A DNA stretch of 64,000 bases from Scilla litardierei (taxonomy: Eukaryota > Streptophyta > Magnoliopsida > Asparagales > Asparagaceae), in assembly GCA_030789695.1 (NCBI GenBank), contig JAULAV010009165.1, positions 1 through 64,000 of the forward strand, in the 5' to 3' direction. The position numbers were made by a program, and so were the translations under genes. This document shows, in pieces, positions 1 to 11,446 of the stretch (position 1 is its first letter; each line of letters starts with the position of its first letter). Below the pieces are notes generated by a model that was not told where the DNA came from, did not search any database, and saw only the letters and a program-made list of their open reading frames with translations.

Positions 1-1320
1 TTCTGTTGAAATGGGTAGATCGCCATCTTCAACTGATAAAAAAATAAGAGAAGACAAATGTAAGCAATAAAAATCATATCATTTAATAAAAAGATCATCT
101 TCTTTCATAAAATATGGAAAATAGCATCGAGCTCATAAAAATATGCAAAAATGTCTGTTGGAACTGGGAGATCGACATTTTTAACAGAAAATAAGAAAAA
201 ACAAAATTAGGCAAAAAATCAAATCATTTAATAAAAAGATACATATATTCCAGAAAAATTAGAAAATAGCACATATGTCAGAATAATACGCAAAAATGTC
301 TGTTGGAACCGAAAGATCGCCATCGTCAACTGAAAAATAAGAGAAGACAAAATTATGCCAAAAATCATATCCTTTAATAAAAAGAAGCATATCTTCTAGA
401 AAATTTAGAATATAGCCCGAGGTCAGAATAATCTACAAAAATGTCCGTTGGAACCGGGAGATCGCCATCTTCAACTGAAAAAAGAGAAGACAAAATTAGG
501 CCAAAAATCATACCATTTCATTAAAAATACATATCTTACAGAAAATGTAAACAAATAGTCCCAAGCTAAGAAAAGTCCGGAAAAATGTCTGTTTGAACCG
601 GTAGATCGCTTCCTTTCTTGAAAAAAAATAAGTGAAGAAAAATGTAGGCTATAAAAATCATCTCATTTAATAAAAAATACATATCTTCCATAAAATGTAG
701 AAAATAGCACCGAGCTTAGAAAAATCGGCAAAAAATTAATTGGAACCAAGAGATCGCCGTCTTCAACTTAAAAATAAGAGAAGGCAAATTTAAGCCAAAA
801 ATCAAATCATCTGATAAAAAGATCCATATCTTCCAAAAATTTAGAAAATAGTGCCGAGGTCAGAATAATCCGCAAAAAATGTCCATTGGCACCGGTAGAT
901 CGCCACATTCAACTGAAAAAATAAGAGAAGACAAACAATGGATATAAAAATTATATTATTTAATAAAAATATCCATAACTTCCCAAAAATGTAGAACAAT
1001 AGACCTGAGCTTAGAAAATCCATAAAAATGACCCTTCAAACTGGGAGATCGCTATCTTCAACTGAAAAATAAGAGAAGACAAAATTAGGCTATAAAATCA
1101 TATCATTTAATTTTAAGATCCATATCTTATAGAAAAAGTAGAAAATAGCCCGGTGCTCAAAAAATCAGCACAAATTTAAATTGGAAACGGGAGATCTCCA
1201 TCTCCAATTAAAAAAGAGAAGACAAAATTGGGCCAAAAAATCATATCATTTAATAAAAATATGCATATCTTCCATAAAAGGAAGAAAAATAGTCCCAAGC
1301 TAAGAAAAATCCGCAAAAAT
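1..1320. repeat. HOR copy 1 (nine monomers)
   Basis: First complete unit in the window, counted from the type-1 monomer anchor. It differs from copies 2-4 by scattered substitutions and short A-run indels, for example at the eighth and ninth monomers. Confidence 0.9.
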
Positions 1321-2637
1321 TTCTGTTGAAACGGGTAGATCGCCATCTTCAACTGATAAAAAATAAGAGAAGACAAATGTAAGCAATAAAAATCATATCA
1401 TTTAATAAAAAGATCATCTTCTTTCATAAAATATGGAAAATAGCATCGAGCTCATAAAAATATGCAAAAATGTCTGTTGGAACTGGGAGATCGACATTTT
1501 TAACAGAAAATAAGAAAAAACAAAATTAGGCAAAAAATCAAATCATTTAATAAAATGATACATATATTCCAGAAAAATTAGAAAATAGCCCATATGTCAG
1601 AATAATACGCAAAAATGTCTGTTGGAACCGAAAGATCGCCATCGTCAACTGAAAAATAAGAGAAGACAAAATTATGCCAAAAATTATATCATTTAATAAA
1701 AAGAAGCATATCTTCTAGAAAATTTAGAATATAGCTCGAGGTCAGAATAATCTACAAAAATGTCCGTTGGAACCGGGAGATCGCCATCTTCAACTGAAAA
1801 AAGAGAAGGCAAAATTAGGCTAAAAATCATATCATTTCATTAAAAATACATATCTTACAGAAAATGTAAACAAATAGTCCCAAGCTAAGAAAAGTCCGGA
1901 AAAATGTCTGTTTGAACCGGTAGATCGCTTCCTTTCTTGAAAAAAATAAGAGAAGAAAAATGTAGGCTATAAAAATCATGTCATTTAATAAAAAATACAT
2001 ATCTTCCATAAAATGTAGAAAATAGCACCGAGCTTAGAAAAATCTGCAAAAAATTAGTTGGAACCAGGAGATCGCCGTCTTCAACTTAAAAATAAGAGAA
2101 GGCAAATTTAAGCCAAAAATCAAATCATCTGATAAAAAGATCCATATCTTCCAAAAATTTAGAAAATAGTACCGAGGTCAGAATAATCCGCAAAAAATGT
2201 CCATTGGCACCGGTAGATCGCCATATTCAACTGAAAAAATAAGAGAAGACAAACAATGGATATAAAAATTATATTATTTAATAAAAAGATCCATAACTTC
2301 CCAAAAATGTAGAAAAATAGACCTGAGCTTAGAAAATCCATAAAAATGACCCTTCAAACTGGGAGATCGTTATCTTCAACTAAAAAATAAGAGAAGACAA
2401 AATTAGGCTATAAAATCATATCATTTAATATTAAGATCCATATCTTATAGAAAAAGTAGAAAATAGCCCGGGCTAAAAAAATCAGCACAAATTTAAATTG
2501 GAAACGGGAGATCTCCATCTCCAATTAAAAAAGAGAAGACAAAATTGGGCCAAAAAATCATATCATTTAATAAAAATATGCATATCTTCCATAAAAGGAA
2601 GAAAAATAGTCCCAAGCTAAGAAAAATCCGCAAAAAT
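1321..2637. repeat. HOR copy 2 (nine monomers)
   Basis: Unit of 1,317 bp in the same monomer order as copy 1. A hand comparison with copy 3 found roughly 25 differences. Confidence 0.9.
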
Positions 2638-3955
2638 TTCTGTTGAAACGGGTAGATCGCCATCTTCAACTGATAAAAAATAAGAGAAGACAAATGTAAG
2701 CAATAAAAATCATATCATTTAACAAAAAGATCATCTTCTTTCATAAAATATGGAAAATAGCATCGAGCTCATAAAAATATGCAAAAATGTCTGTTGGAAC
2801 TGGGAGATCGACATTTTTAACATAAAATAAGAAAAAACAAAATTAGGCGAAAAATCAAATCATTTAATAAAAAGATACATATATTCCAGAAAAATTAGAA
2901 AATAGCCCATATGTCAGAATAATACGCAAAAATGTCCGTTGGAACCGAAAGATCGCCATCGTCAACTGAAAAATAAGAGAAGACAAAATTATGCCAAAAA
3001 TCATATCATTTAATAAAAAGAAGCATATCTTCTAGAAAATTTAGAATATAGGCCGAGGTCAAAATAATCTACAAAAATGTCCGTTGGAACCGGGAGATCG
3101 CCATCTTCAACTGAAAAAAGAGAAGACAAAATTATGCCAAAAATCATATCATTTCATTAAAAATACATATCTTACAGAAAATGTAAACAAATAGTCCCAA
3201 GCTAAGAAAAGTCCGGAAAAATGTCTGTTTGAACCGGTAGATCGCTTCCTTTCTTGAAAAAAATAAGAGAAGAAAAATGTAGGCTATAAAAATCATGTCA
3301 TTTAATAAAAAATACATATCTTCCATAAAATGTAGAAAATAGCACCGAGCTTAGAAAAATCTGCAAAAAATTAGTTGGAACCAGGAGATCGCCGTCTTCA
3401 ACTTAAAAATAAGAGAAGGCAAATTTAAGCCAAAAATCAAATCATCTGATAAAAAGATCCATATCTTCCAAAAATTTAGAAAATAGTACCGAGGTCAGAA
3501 TAATCCGCAAAAAATGTCCATTGGCACCGGTAGATCGCCATATTCAACTGAAAAAATAAGAGAAGACAAACAATGGATATAAAAATTATATTATTTAATA
3601 AAAAGATCCATAACTTCCCAAAAATGTAGAAAAATAGATCCGAGCTTAGAAAATCCATAAAAATGACCCTTCAAACTGGGAGATCGCTATCTTCAACTGA
3701 AAAATAAGAGAAGACAAAATTAGGCTATAAAATCATATCATTTAATTTTAAGATCCATATCTTCTAGAAAAAGTAGAAAATAGCCCGGTGCTCAAAAAAT
3801 CAGCACAAATTTAAATTGGAAACGGGAGATCTCCATCTCCAATTAAAAAAGAGAAGACAAAATTGGGCCAAAAAATCATATCATTTAATAAAAATATGCA
3901 TATCTTCCATAAAAGGAAGAAAAATAGTCCCAAGCTAAGAAAAATCCGCAAAAAT
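2638..3955. repeat. HOR copy 3 (nine monomers)
   Basis: Unit of 1,318 bp. In its second monomer it shares variants with copies 4 and 5 that copies 1 and 2 lack, pointing to stepwise local duplication or conversion. Confidence 0.9.
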
Positions 3956-5274
3956 TTCTGTTGAAACGGGTAGATCGCCATCTTCAACTGATAAAAAATA
4001 AGAGAAGACAAATGTAAGCAATAAAAATCATATCATTAAATAAAAAGATCATCTTCTTTCATAAAATATGGAAAATAGCATCGAGCTCATAAAAATATGC
4101 AAAAATGTCTGTTGGAACTGGGAGATCGACATTTTTAACATAAAATAAGAAAAAAACAAAATTAGGCGAAAAATCAAATCATTTAATAAAAAGATACATA
4201 TATTCCAGAAAAATTAGAAAATAGCCCATATGTCAGAATAATACGCAAAAATGTCCGTTGGAACCGAAAGATCGCCATCGTCAACTGAAAAATAAGAGAA
4301 GACAAAATTATGCCAAAAATCATATCATTTAATAAAAAGAAGCATATCTTCTAGAAAATTTAGAATATAGCTCGAGGTCAGAATAATCTACAAAAATGTC
4401 CGTTGGAACCGGGAGATCGCCATCTTCAACTGAAAAAAGAGAAGACAAAATTAGGCCAAAACTCATATCATTTCATTAAAAATACATATCTTACAGAAAA
4501 TATAAACAAATAGTCCCAAGCTAAGAAAAGTCCGGAAAAATGTCTGTTTGAACCGGTAGATCGCTTCCTTTCTTGAAAAAAATAAGAGAAGAAAAATGTA
4601 GGCTATAAAAATCATGTCATTTAATAAAAAATACATATCTTCCATAAAATGTAGAAAATAGCACCGAGCTTAGAAAAATCTGCAAAACAATTAGTTGGAA
4701 CCAGGAGATCGCCATCTTCAACTTAAAAATAAGAGAAGGCAAATTTAAGCCAAAAATCAAATCATCTGATAAAAAGATCCATATCTTCCAAAAATTTAGA
4801 AAATAGTACCGAGGTCAGAATAATCCGTAAAAAATGTCCATTGGCACCGGTAGATCGCCATATTCAACTGAAAAAATAAGAGAAGACAAACAATGGATAT
4901 AAAAATTATATTATTTAATAAAAGATCCATAACATCCCAAAAATGTAGAAAAATAGACCCGAGCTTAGAAAATCAATAAAAATGACCCTTCAAACTGGGA
5001 GATCGCTATCTTCAACTAAAAAATAAGAGAAGACAAAATTAGTCTATAAAATCATATCATTTAATATTTAGATCCATATCTTATAGAAAAAGTAGAAAAT
5101 AGCCCGGTGCTAAAAAAATCAGCACAAATTTAAATTGGAAACGGGAGATCTCCATCTCCAATTAAAAAAGAGAAGACAAAATTGGGCCAAAAAATCATAT
5201 CATTTAATAAAAATATGCATATCTTCCATAAAAGGAAGAAAAATAGTCCCAAGCTAAGAAAAATCCGCAAAAAT
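3956..5274. repeat. HOR copy 4 (nine monomers)
   Basis: Unit of 1,319 bp and the last complete copy. Confidence 0.9.
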
Positions 5275-5628
5275 TTCTGTTGAAATGGGTAGATCGCCAT
5301 CTTCAACTGATAAAAAAATAAGAGAAGACAAATGTAATCAATAAAAATCATATCATTTAATAAAAAGATCATCTTCTTTCATAAAATATGGAAAATAGCA
5401 TCGAGCTCATAAAAATATGCAAAAATGTCTGTTGGAACTGGGAGATCGACATTTTTAACATAAAATAAGAAAAAACAAAATTAGGCGAAAAATCAAATCA
5501 TTTAATAAAAAGATACATATATTCCAGAAAAATTAGAAAATAGCCCATATGTCAGAATAATACGCAAAAATGTCCGTTGGAACCGAAAGATCGCCATCGT
5601 CAACTGAAAAATAAGAGAAGACAAAATT
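5275..5628. repeat. Partial HOR copy 5 (about 2.4 monomers)
   Basis: It follows the HOR order through the third-type monomer, then changes at about 5,628 to diverged monomers, which marks the edge of the homogenised array. Confidence 0.85.
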
Positions 5629-5719
5629 AAACCATAAAATCATATCATTTAATATAAAGATTCATATCTTCCAGAATATGTAGAAAATAGTGCGGATCTC
5701 AGGAAAAATCCGTTAACAT

Positions 5720-5736
5720 TTTCGTTGGAACCGGGA
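5720..5736 (+). other. CENP-B-box-like 17-mer
   Basis: Reads TTTCGTTGGAACCGGGA. All nine obligatory positions of the mammalian box (NTTCGNNNNANNCGGGN) match. It lies at the conserved core of a satellite monomer. That it binds a protein is inference only. Confidence 0.6.
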
Positions 5737-6015
5737 GATCACCATCTTCTATTGAAAAAATAAGAGAAGACAAATGTAGGCTATAAAAATATCATTTAAT
5801 AAAAATTTCTATATATTCCATAAAATGTAGAAAATATCACAGAGCTTAAAAAATCCGTTAAAATGATCGTTGGAACCGGGAGATCACCTTTTTCAACTGA
5901 AAAAAATAAGAGAATACAATATTAAACTATAAAAATCATATCAATTAATATAAACATTCATATCTTACAGAAAATGTAGAAAATATCATGAAGCTCAGAA
6001 AAATCCGCAAAAATA

Positions 6016-6032
6016 CTTCGTTGGAACCGGGA
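6016..6032 (+). other. CENP-B-box-like 17-mer (best match)
   Basis: Reads CTTCGTTGGAACCGGGA, 16 of 17 identical to the human alphoid box CTTCGTTGGAAACGGGA, with all obligatory positions matched. Function in a plant is unproven. Confidence 0.65.
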
Positions 6033-7937
6033 GATCGTCATCATCATCTGAACAATAGAAAGACAAAATTAGGCCAAATTTTTTATCATTTCATAAAAAG
6101 ATACATATCTTCCAGAAAATGTAGAAAAACAGCCTCAAGTAAAGAAAAATCCACAAAAATGTCCTTTGGAACTGGGAGATCGCCATCTTCAACTGAAAAA
6201 TAAGAGAAAAAACGTACTCTATTAAAATCATATCAGATATAAAAATGTAGAAAATAGCATTGAGCTTATAAAAATCTGTGAAAATATCCGTTGGAATTAG
6301 GAGATCGCCATCTTCAACTGAAAAATAAGAGAAGACAAAATTAGGGCCAAAAATCAAATCATTTAATAAAAAATCCATAACTTCTCGAAAATGTAGAAAA
6401 ATAGCACCGAGCTCAGAAAAACCCGCAAAAATGTCACTTGGAACCTGGAGATCGCCATCTTAAACTGAAAAATAAGATATAACAAAATTAGGTTATAAAA
6501 ATCATAACATTTAATATATAGATTCATATTATATAAAACATATAGAAAATAGCTCGTAGCTCAAAATAAATCCATACAATTGTCCATTAGTACTAGGAGA
6601 ACACGATCTTCAAAGTAAAAAAGAAGACAAAATTTGGCCAAAAATTCATATCATTTCATAAAAAGATACATATCTTCAAGAAAATGTAGAAAAATAGTCT
6701 CAAGCTAAGAAATATCTGCAAAAATATCCGTTGGAACCGGGAGATTAACATCTTCAACTGAAAAAATAAGAGAAGCAATGTAAGCTATACAAAGCATATT
6801 ATTTAATAAAAAGTTCTATATCTTCCATAAAATGTAGAAAATAGCATCGAGCTCAAAAATATGCAAAAATGTCTGTTGGAACCGGGAGATCACCATCTTC
6901 AACTGAAAAATAAGAGAAGACCAACTTAGTCTTTAAAATCATATCATTTAATAAAAATACAAAATTTCCGAAATGTAGAAAATAGCACTGAGCTCAGAAA
7001 AATCCGCAAAAATGTTCGTTGAAACCAGGATATCACCATATTCAACTTAAAAATGAGAGAAGAAAAAATTAGGTCAAAAAATTATATCATTTAATAAAAA
7101 GATCCATTACTTCCCAAAAATGTAGAAATATAGCACCGAGCTCGGAAAAAAACGATAAAAATGTCCTTTAGAACCGGGGGATCGCCATCTTCAAATTAAT
7201 AATAAAAGAAGACAAAATTAGGATATAAAAATCATATCATTTAATATAAAGATTCATATCATACAGAAAATGCTGAAAATGGTTCGGAGTTAGAGAAATC
7301 AGAAAAAATGTCTGTTGTAACCGGGAAACTGCCATCATTAACTGGAAAAATAAGAGAAGACAAAATTAGACCAAAAATCATCTCATTTAATAAAAGGTAC
7401 ATATCTGCCATAATATGTAGAAAATAGCACTGTGCTCAGAAAAATGCATAAATGTCCGTTGGAACCATGAGATCGCCATCTTCAACTGAAAAAGAGAAGA
7501 CAAAATTAGGCTAAAAAATCATATCATTTAATAAAAAGATTCATATCTCCTAGAAAATGTTGAAGAAAAATCCCAAAGCTAAGAAAAATTCGTAAAAATG
7601 TCCGTTGGAACCTGGAGATCGACATCTTCAGCTGAAAAATATGAGAAGACAAAATTAAGCTATAAAGGTCATGTCATTTAAGAAAGATATCTATATCTTC
7701 AATAAAATGTAGAAAATAGCCTGGAGCTTAGAATAATCCGCAAAAATATTCGTTGGAACATGGAGATCGCCATTTTCAACTAAAAAATAAGAGAAGAAAA
7801 ATTAGGATATAAAAATCATATCAGTTAATATAAAGATTCTTATCTTCCAGAAAGTGTAGAAAATCACCCTTAGCTCAGAAAAATCTGCAAAATTGTCCGT
7901 GGAACACAGAGATCGCCATCTTCAACTGGAATATAAG

Positions 7938-8503
7938 TGATGTGAAACCAGAGAGGTGGCATGATCTTCACGGCGTAGGTTATTCAAGGAACTCAAACTA
8001 AACTTAAAAAGAAGGATATGAGCACAAACTCCAGCCTTAGAGAAAGGAAAAAGAGAGTGATAGGCTCTAAATAAAGATGGTTCACTGACCTGACAAATGC
8101 AAATAGCCAACCAACATTATAGGAACGCAGCCTGCTACTTAGACCACTTACCCAACCACGAACACGAGTTTAACCAATCCACACAGCAACACACTTGGGT
8201 TGAAGCACGAATTAGGGGCTTTTGCAAATTTGGATCACCAATCTTAAAAGGAAGATTGACAAGGCAAGGTTTTACTAGAGCTAAAGAAGATATAAAAACT
8301 CTCACAATTTGAGAAGAAAACTTAATTCTGAATTGATAATCTGATTGATTGATGCTTGTTACAAAGGTTTACATGCCCTATTTATAGGTAGAGCTTGTGA
8401 GCATAAAAGACTCTCTAATTAAGGACAACTAATGGCTTTTGGTAGCCCATTAGTCATCATAATGACCTGGAATAAGTAAAAGACATAAATGTGACCTAGG
8501 AAA
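7938..8503 (-). repeat. Element A 3' LTR, left fragment
   Basis: It matches 28,782-29,350 at roughly 92% by hand count. A minus-strand TATA box (plus-strand CTATTTATA, 8,388-8,396) is conserved in both LTRs. It is cut at 8,503 by element C and resumes at 24,719. Confidence 0.9.
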
Positions 8504-10036
8504 TGTTGGGGGATATATGCACACAGTTCATTTGTATTGCATGCAAATGGATTTTATAAGTTGCAAAGAGTTTACGATATAAGTTTAGAACAATAACGAT
8601 GTAGGAATTTTGCATATGATGCAAAAGAGAATTAAATGTGTCGTAAAATGTTTACATAAATATTTAATATAATAAACATATTGAAATGATTACCCGGATG
8701 ACGGGATCGACCCAGTCTAAACGCCGTTTCAAACCGCGTCAAAAAAGGACTCCAAACATGTTAAATAGAGCCAAAACCATGAATTTAGCCCAAGTTGGGC
8801 ATTGCAGGTAGGGTTCTCGCTAGGAGGGCACCCGACCCACCTGGCAAGCAAGTGCTTACACCCACTAAAGGAGCGGGCGCCCGTGCCTATAGGCAGCAGG
8901 CGACGCCAGCCCGATTTGTGCGTGCAGGGGCCCGCTCACCTGTGCCAGCGCAGGCACGAGCACAACACACGACCAGCGGGAGCGCGCGCTCCGCTTGCAC
9001 CCGCAGGACACGTGCTGGATGTGTGCCTTAATGGCATGCACTGGCAGGTGGGGCCCATGCCGTGGGCCCATGCTTGGGTTACGAACCCTAGCTGGAATGG
9101 CATCTGCATTTTTGCAAAATGCATAGTTTTGGGCTATCTTTGAACCCTTGTTTGAAGGGTCAATATGGACTCAGAATGGAGTACAGTTTCTTCCTATGCG
9201 TTCACCATTTAACCCGCTTTGATTTGATAGGTTGTATCACGTGCGAAGCTCGAGGGAGGAAAAAATCGCTAAAGTTTGGCCTTTGTGAAAGGTAAACTTT
9301 AATTAATTTTTTCTCCAAAATTTTTTAGTCCCACATCGGATATGAGAAGAGAGGAGGGGTCAGCCGCCCATATAAATAGATATAAATAGGGGCCTACTCC
9401 CCTCCATGAAACTCGTCCCAAGCTCTAGATCTAAGTAGCTCCTTTAAACATGAGCAAGCTCGGATCCGAGCTTAAATTAAATATTCTCTTTCTTCCTAAA
9501 TTTCTTCTTTGCTTCTATTCGTGCTCTAGCAAAGCTACGAATGAGCTCGGATCGGATCCGAAATCTTGACGGGGGATCCACTCAAGGTGAAATCTTCTTC
9601 GGTGCATGGTTGGCTCATCGACAAGGGTGTTACTCGCCTTAGGATGCAGTGCGGTTCAGGAAGCGATTCAGCTCGGGACAAGGAGTGGCTTGGGACGAGG
9701 AGTGGCTCGGGACGCGGTTCAGCTTGGGAGAAGCGGCACCGGGCCAAAGAAATGTTGCTGAAAACGACACTTCGTATTCTGCAGAAACGAAATGAAAGGT
9801 AAGTAGTTTAAATTAAACACTCGTTTATAAATTGCAAATGTTAGATAGATATATCCTTAAGGGTTGGTCGGACCCAACACATGGATAATAGAGATCTTGG
9901 CTAGGGATTGTTCCATTTAGGGCTTTGATTTAAAATTGCTTTAAGTCGATTTTTCCGTTGCTGTTTTGATAACTTCGTCCGACCAACTTAGGCCAGTCGT
10001 CGTATTTATGGCCATAAGGACCCAGAAAACCCAACA
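8504..10036 (+). repeat. Element C 5' LTR
   Basis: 1,533 bp, starting TGTTGGGGGATA and ending ACCCAACA. It holds two overlapping TATA motifs (9,371-9,390) followed by a pyrimidine-rich start region. A G+C-rich block at 8,800-9,080 gives several overlapping short reading frames that are not conserved in the other LTR. About 14% of positions differ from the 3' LTR over a 310-bp hand-compared stretch. Confidence 0.88.
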
Positions 10037-10050
10037 GTTGTATCAGAGCC
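10037..10050 (+). other. Element C primer binding site
   Basis: GTTGTATCAGAGCC directly follows the 5' LTR. It resembles the initiator-Met tRNA complement TGGTATCAGAGC with one or two changes. Confidence 0.75.
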
Positions 10051-10374
10051 TTGTCTATTTGATCTATGATTTGCATTTATAAAAGTATATGATACTTCAT
10101 GTATCTCATTCAGATGGAGTTTTTATTTAAACTTTAAAAATGTCGTTTTAAAGCAACATTTTTTATTTTCGAATTTTTTTTTGAAAATTAGATTTAATTT
10201 TATTTTAAAATTAAATCTTTAAAATTATGTGATAATTTTTGATGTAACTTAAAATTATGAGATAAAATTTAAGGTACCTGTTTAGCAAGAAAATTTCATG
10301 AGATAAATTTTAATGCTTTGTTATGCTTAGCTAAATTGGTTATTTGATAATGGTTATATTAGTTTTATTAATTA
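10051..10374 (+). other. Element C leader, no gene seen
   Basis: A+T-rich leader between the PBS and the Helitron. I see no conserved coding segment in it. Confidence 0.6.
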
Positions 10375-11446
10375 CTAGTTATAACCCGTGCCCGCGGGCA
10401 CTGTGCATTTAAGATTTTTTTTCCGCGAAATCTTTGTCCCCCAAAAAATATTTCTACAGCCAAAATTTAAAAGAACAACAAATTAGCGTAAAAAAATTTA
10501 GAGGCACGAGCGCCTTCGGCAAGATAAAATAAATTTGGTGCTCCTTCGGCGTAGGGGTGGCAAAATAGACCCGACCCGAACCGACCCGAACCCAGCCTCT
10601 TGGGTTGGGTATGGGTAGGGGCCAATCCGGGTCGGGTCGAATTCGGGTCAACCCGATTGACCCGGATAAAAATCCGGGTCGGGTACGGCCGGGTTTGACC
10701 CCTTGACCCGGTTGACCCGAATTCGACCCGTATTTCACTCTTTTCACTCCAAACCCGAACCGAACCCGACCCGAAGCCGAACTTTTTTGCAAAATAATCA
10801 CTATTTTACACCAAACCCGACCCGTACCCGACCCGTACCCGACCCGTAAGACAAACCGGGTCGGGTACGGGTCACCCGGGTTACGGCCGGGTCGGGTTCA
10901 GGTATCCGAACCCTGACCCGAATTTAATTCGGGTCGGGTTCGGGTTTACCCTTATTCGGGTCGGGCCGGTTTGACCCGACCCGAACCCGACCCGTTTGCC
11001 ACCCCTACTTCGGTGCAGAACAACAAATTAGCGTATAAAAATTTAGCGGGCGCCTTCGGCGCGGATAGGTTGGTTAGACCTCTGCTTGACGCCCAAAAAA
11101 CTCAGCCCGCCTCTTTGAATACACTTTCGCTGTATTTTTTTTGGGTTTCAATTTTTTTGGGATCAGCCGAAATAAGCTCAGCCGATATAAAGTTCTCTGT
11201 TGCATACTTGTAATTTAAGTTGCATATTTTTTGGATTTCTTTTTGTGTGTGTTTTTTTTGGGTCTCATTTTTTGGGTCATTTTTGAATGAAGAGTATTAA
11301 GTGATGATGATGCCAATTTCAAAAAGAAAAGATTTTGTATTCTCCCAACAAATTTTCTCCCAAACCAAAAAATTTTCCCCCCAAAACTTGATGTGACATT
11401 GCCACATAGGACAAAGTTCAAAAACAGCCCTCAATTGTAATATAGA
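10375..11446 (-). mobile_element. Small non-autonomous Helitron, 1.07 kb
   Basis: On the minus strand it begins TCTATATTAC and ends with a G+C-rich palindrome (GTGCCCGCGGGCAC) a few bases before CTAG, then host T. It sits between host A and T with no target duplication, as Helitrons do. Its 3' end and subterminal blocks (GCGCCTTCGGC and ACAAATTAGCGTAAA) match the large Helitron at 48,972-58,387, so both belong to one family. No Rep/helicase gene is present. Confidence 0.85.
10552..11007. mobile_element. hAT-type MITE inside the small Helitron
   Basis: 456 bp with 13-bp inverted ends TAGGGGTGGCAAA. It is flanked by an 8-bp duplication CTTCGGCG (10,544-10,551) / CTTCGGTG (11,008-11,015), with one mismatch. 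The body consists largely of ACCCG/CGGGT-type motifs in both orientations, which could fold extensively. No transposase. An 8-bp duplication and these ends fit the hAT superfamily. Confidence 0.85.

Larger units (their letters stand above)
1..5628. repeat. Satellite tract 1a: 9-monomer higher-order repeat array
   Basis: A-rich satellite. The anchor GATCG and its equivalents recur at 18, 170, 315, 460, 604, 752, 898, 1047, 1193 and 1338, so monomers are 144-152 bp (mean about 147). Every ninth monomer is nearly identical: the anchor of type-1 monomers lies at 18, 1338, 2655, 3973 and 5292, giving a HOR period of 1,317-1,320 bp. By eye HOR copies are about 98% identical, while neighbouring monomers differ far more. 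This is the usual sign of local homogenisation. The array begins outside the window and loses its HOR order near 5,628. Short antisense reading frames repeat with the same period and are not genes. Confidence 0.95.
5629..7932. repeat. Satellite tract 1b: diverged monomers without HOR order
   Basis: About 15-16 monomers of the same 147-bp family, each different, with no repeat of monomer order. It ends at the insertion point of element A (TSD ATAAG at 7,933-7,937). Two of the best CENP-B-box-like sites lie here. Confidence 0.9.

Noticed and set aside
841..5372. Minus-strand frames of 60-80 aa repeating every 1.3 kb (hydrophobic, Phe/Leu-rich)
   Set aside because: They are the satellite read backwards. 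They repeat with the HOR period, have no domain, and break in diverged monomers.
5988..6378. Overlapping frames of 71 and 95 aa on both strands of the satellite
   Set aside because: Chance open frames in A-rich repeats. They span monomer boundaries and are not conserved in other monomers.
1..7932. CRISPR array
   Set aside because: Repeats are 147-bp contiguous monomers with no unique spacers, and the context is a plant nuclear genome.
8795..9143. Several overlapping G+C-rich frames in the element C LTR
   Set aside because: They overlap in three or more frames on both strands and are not kept in the matching 3' LTR.
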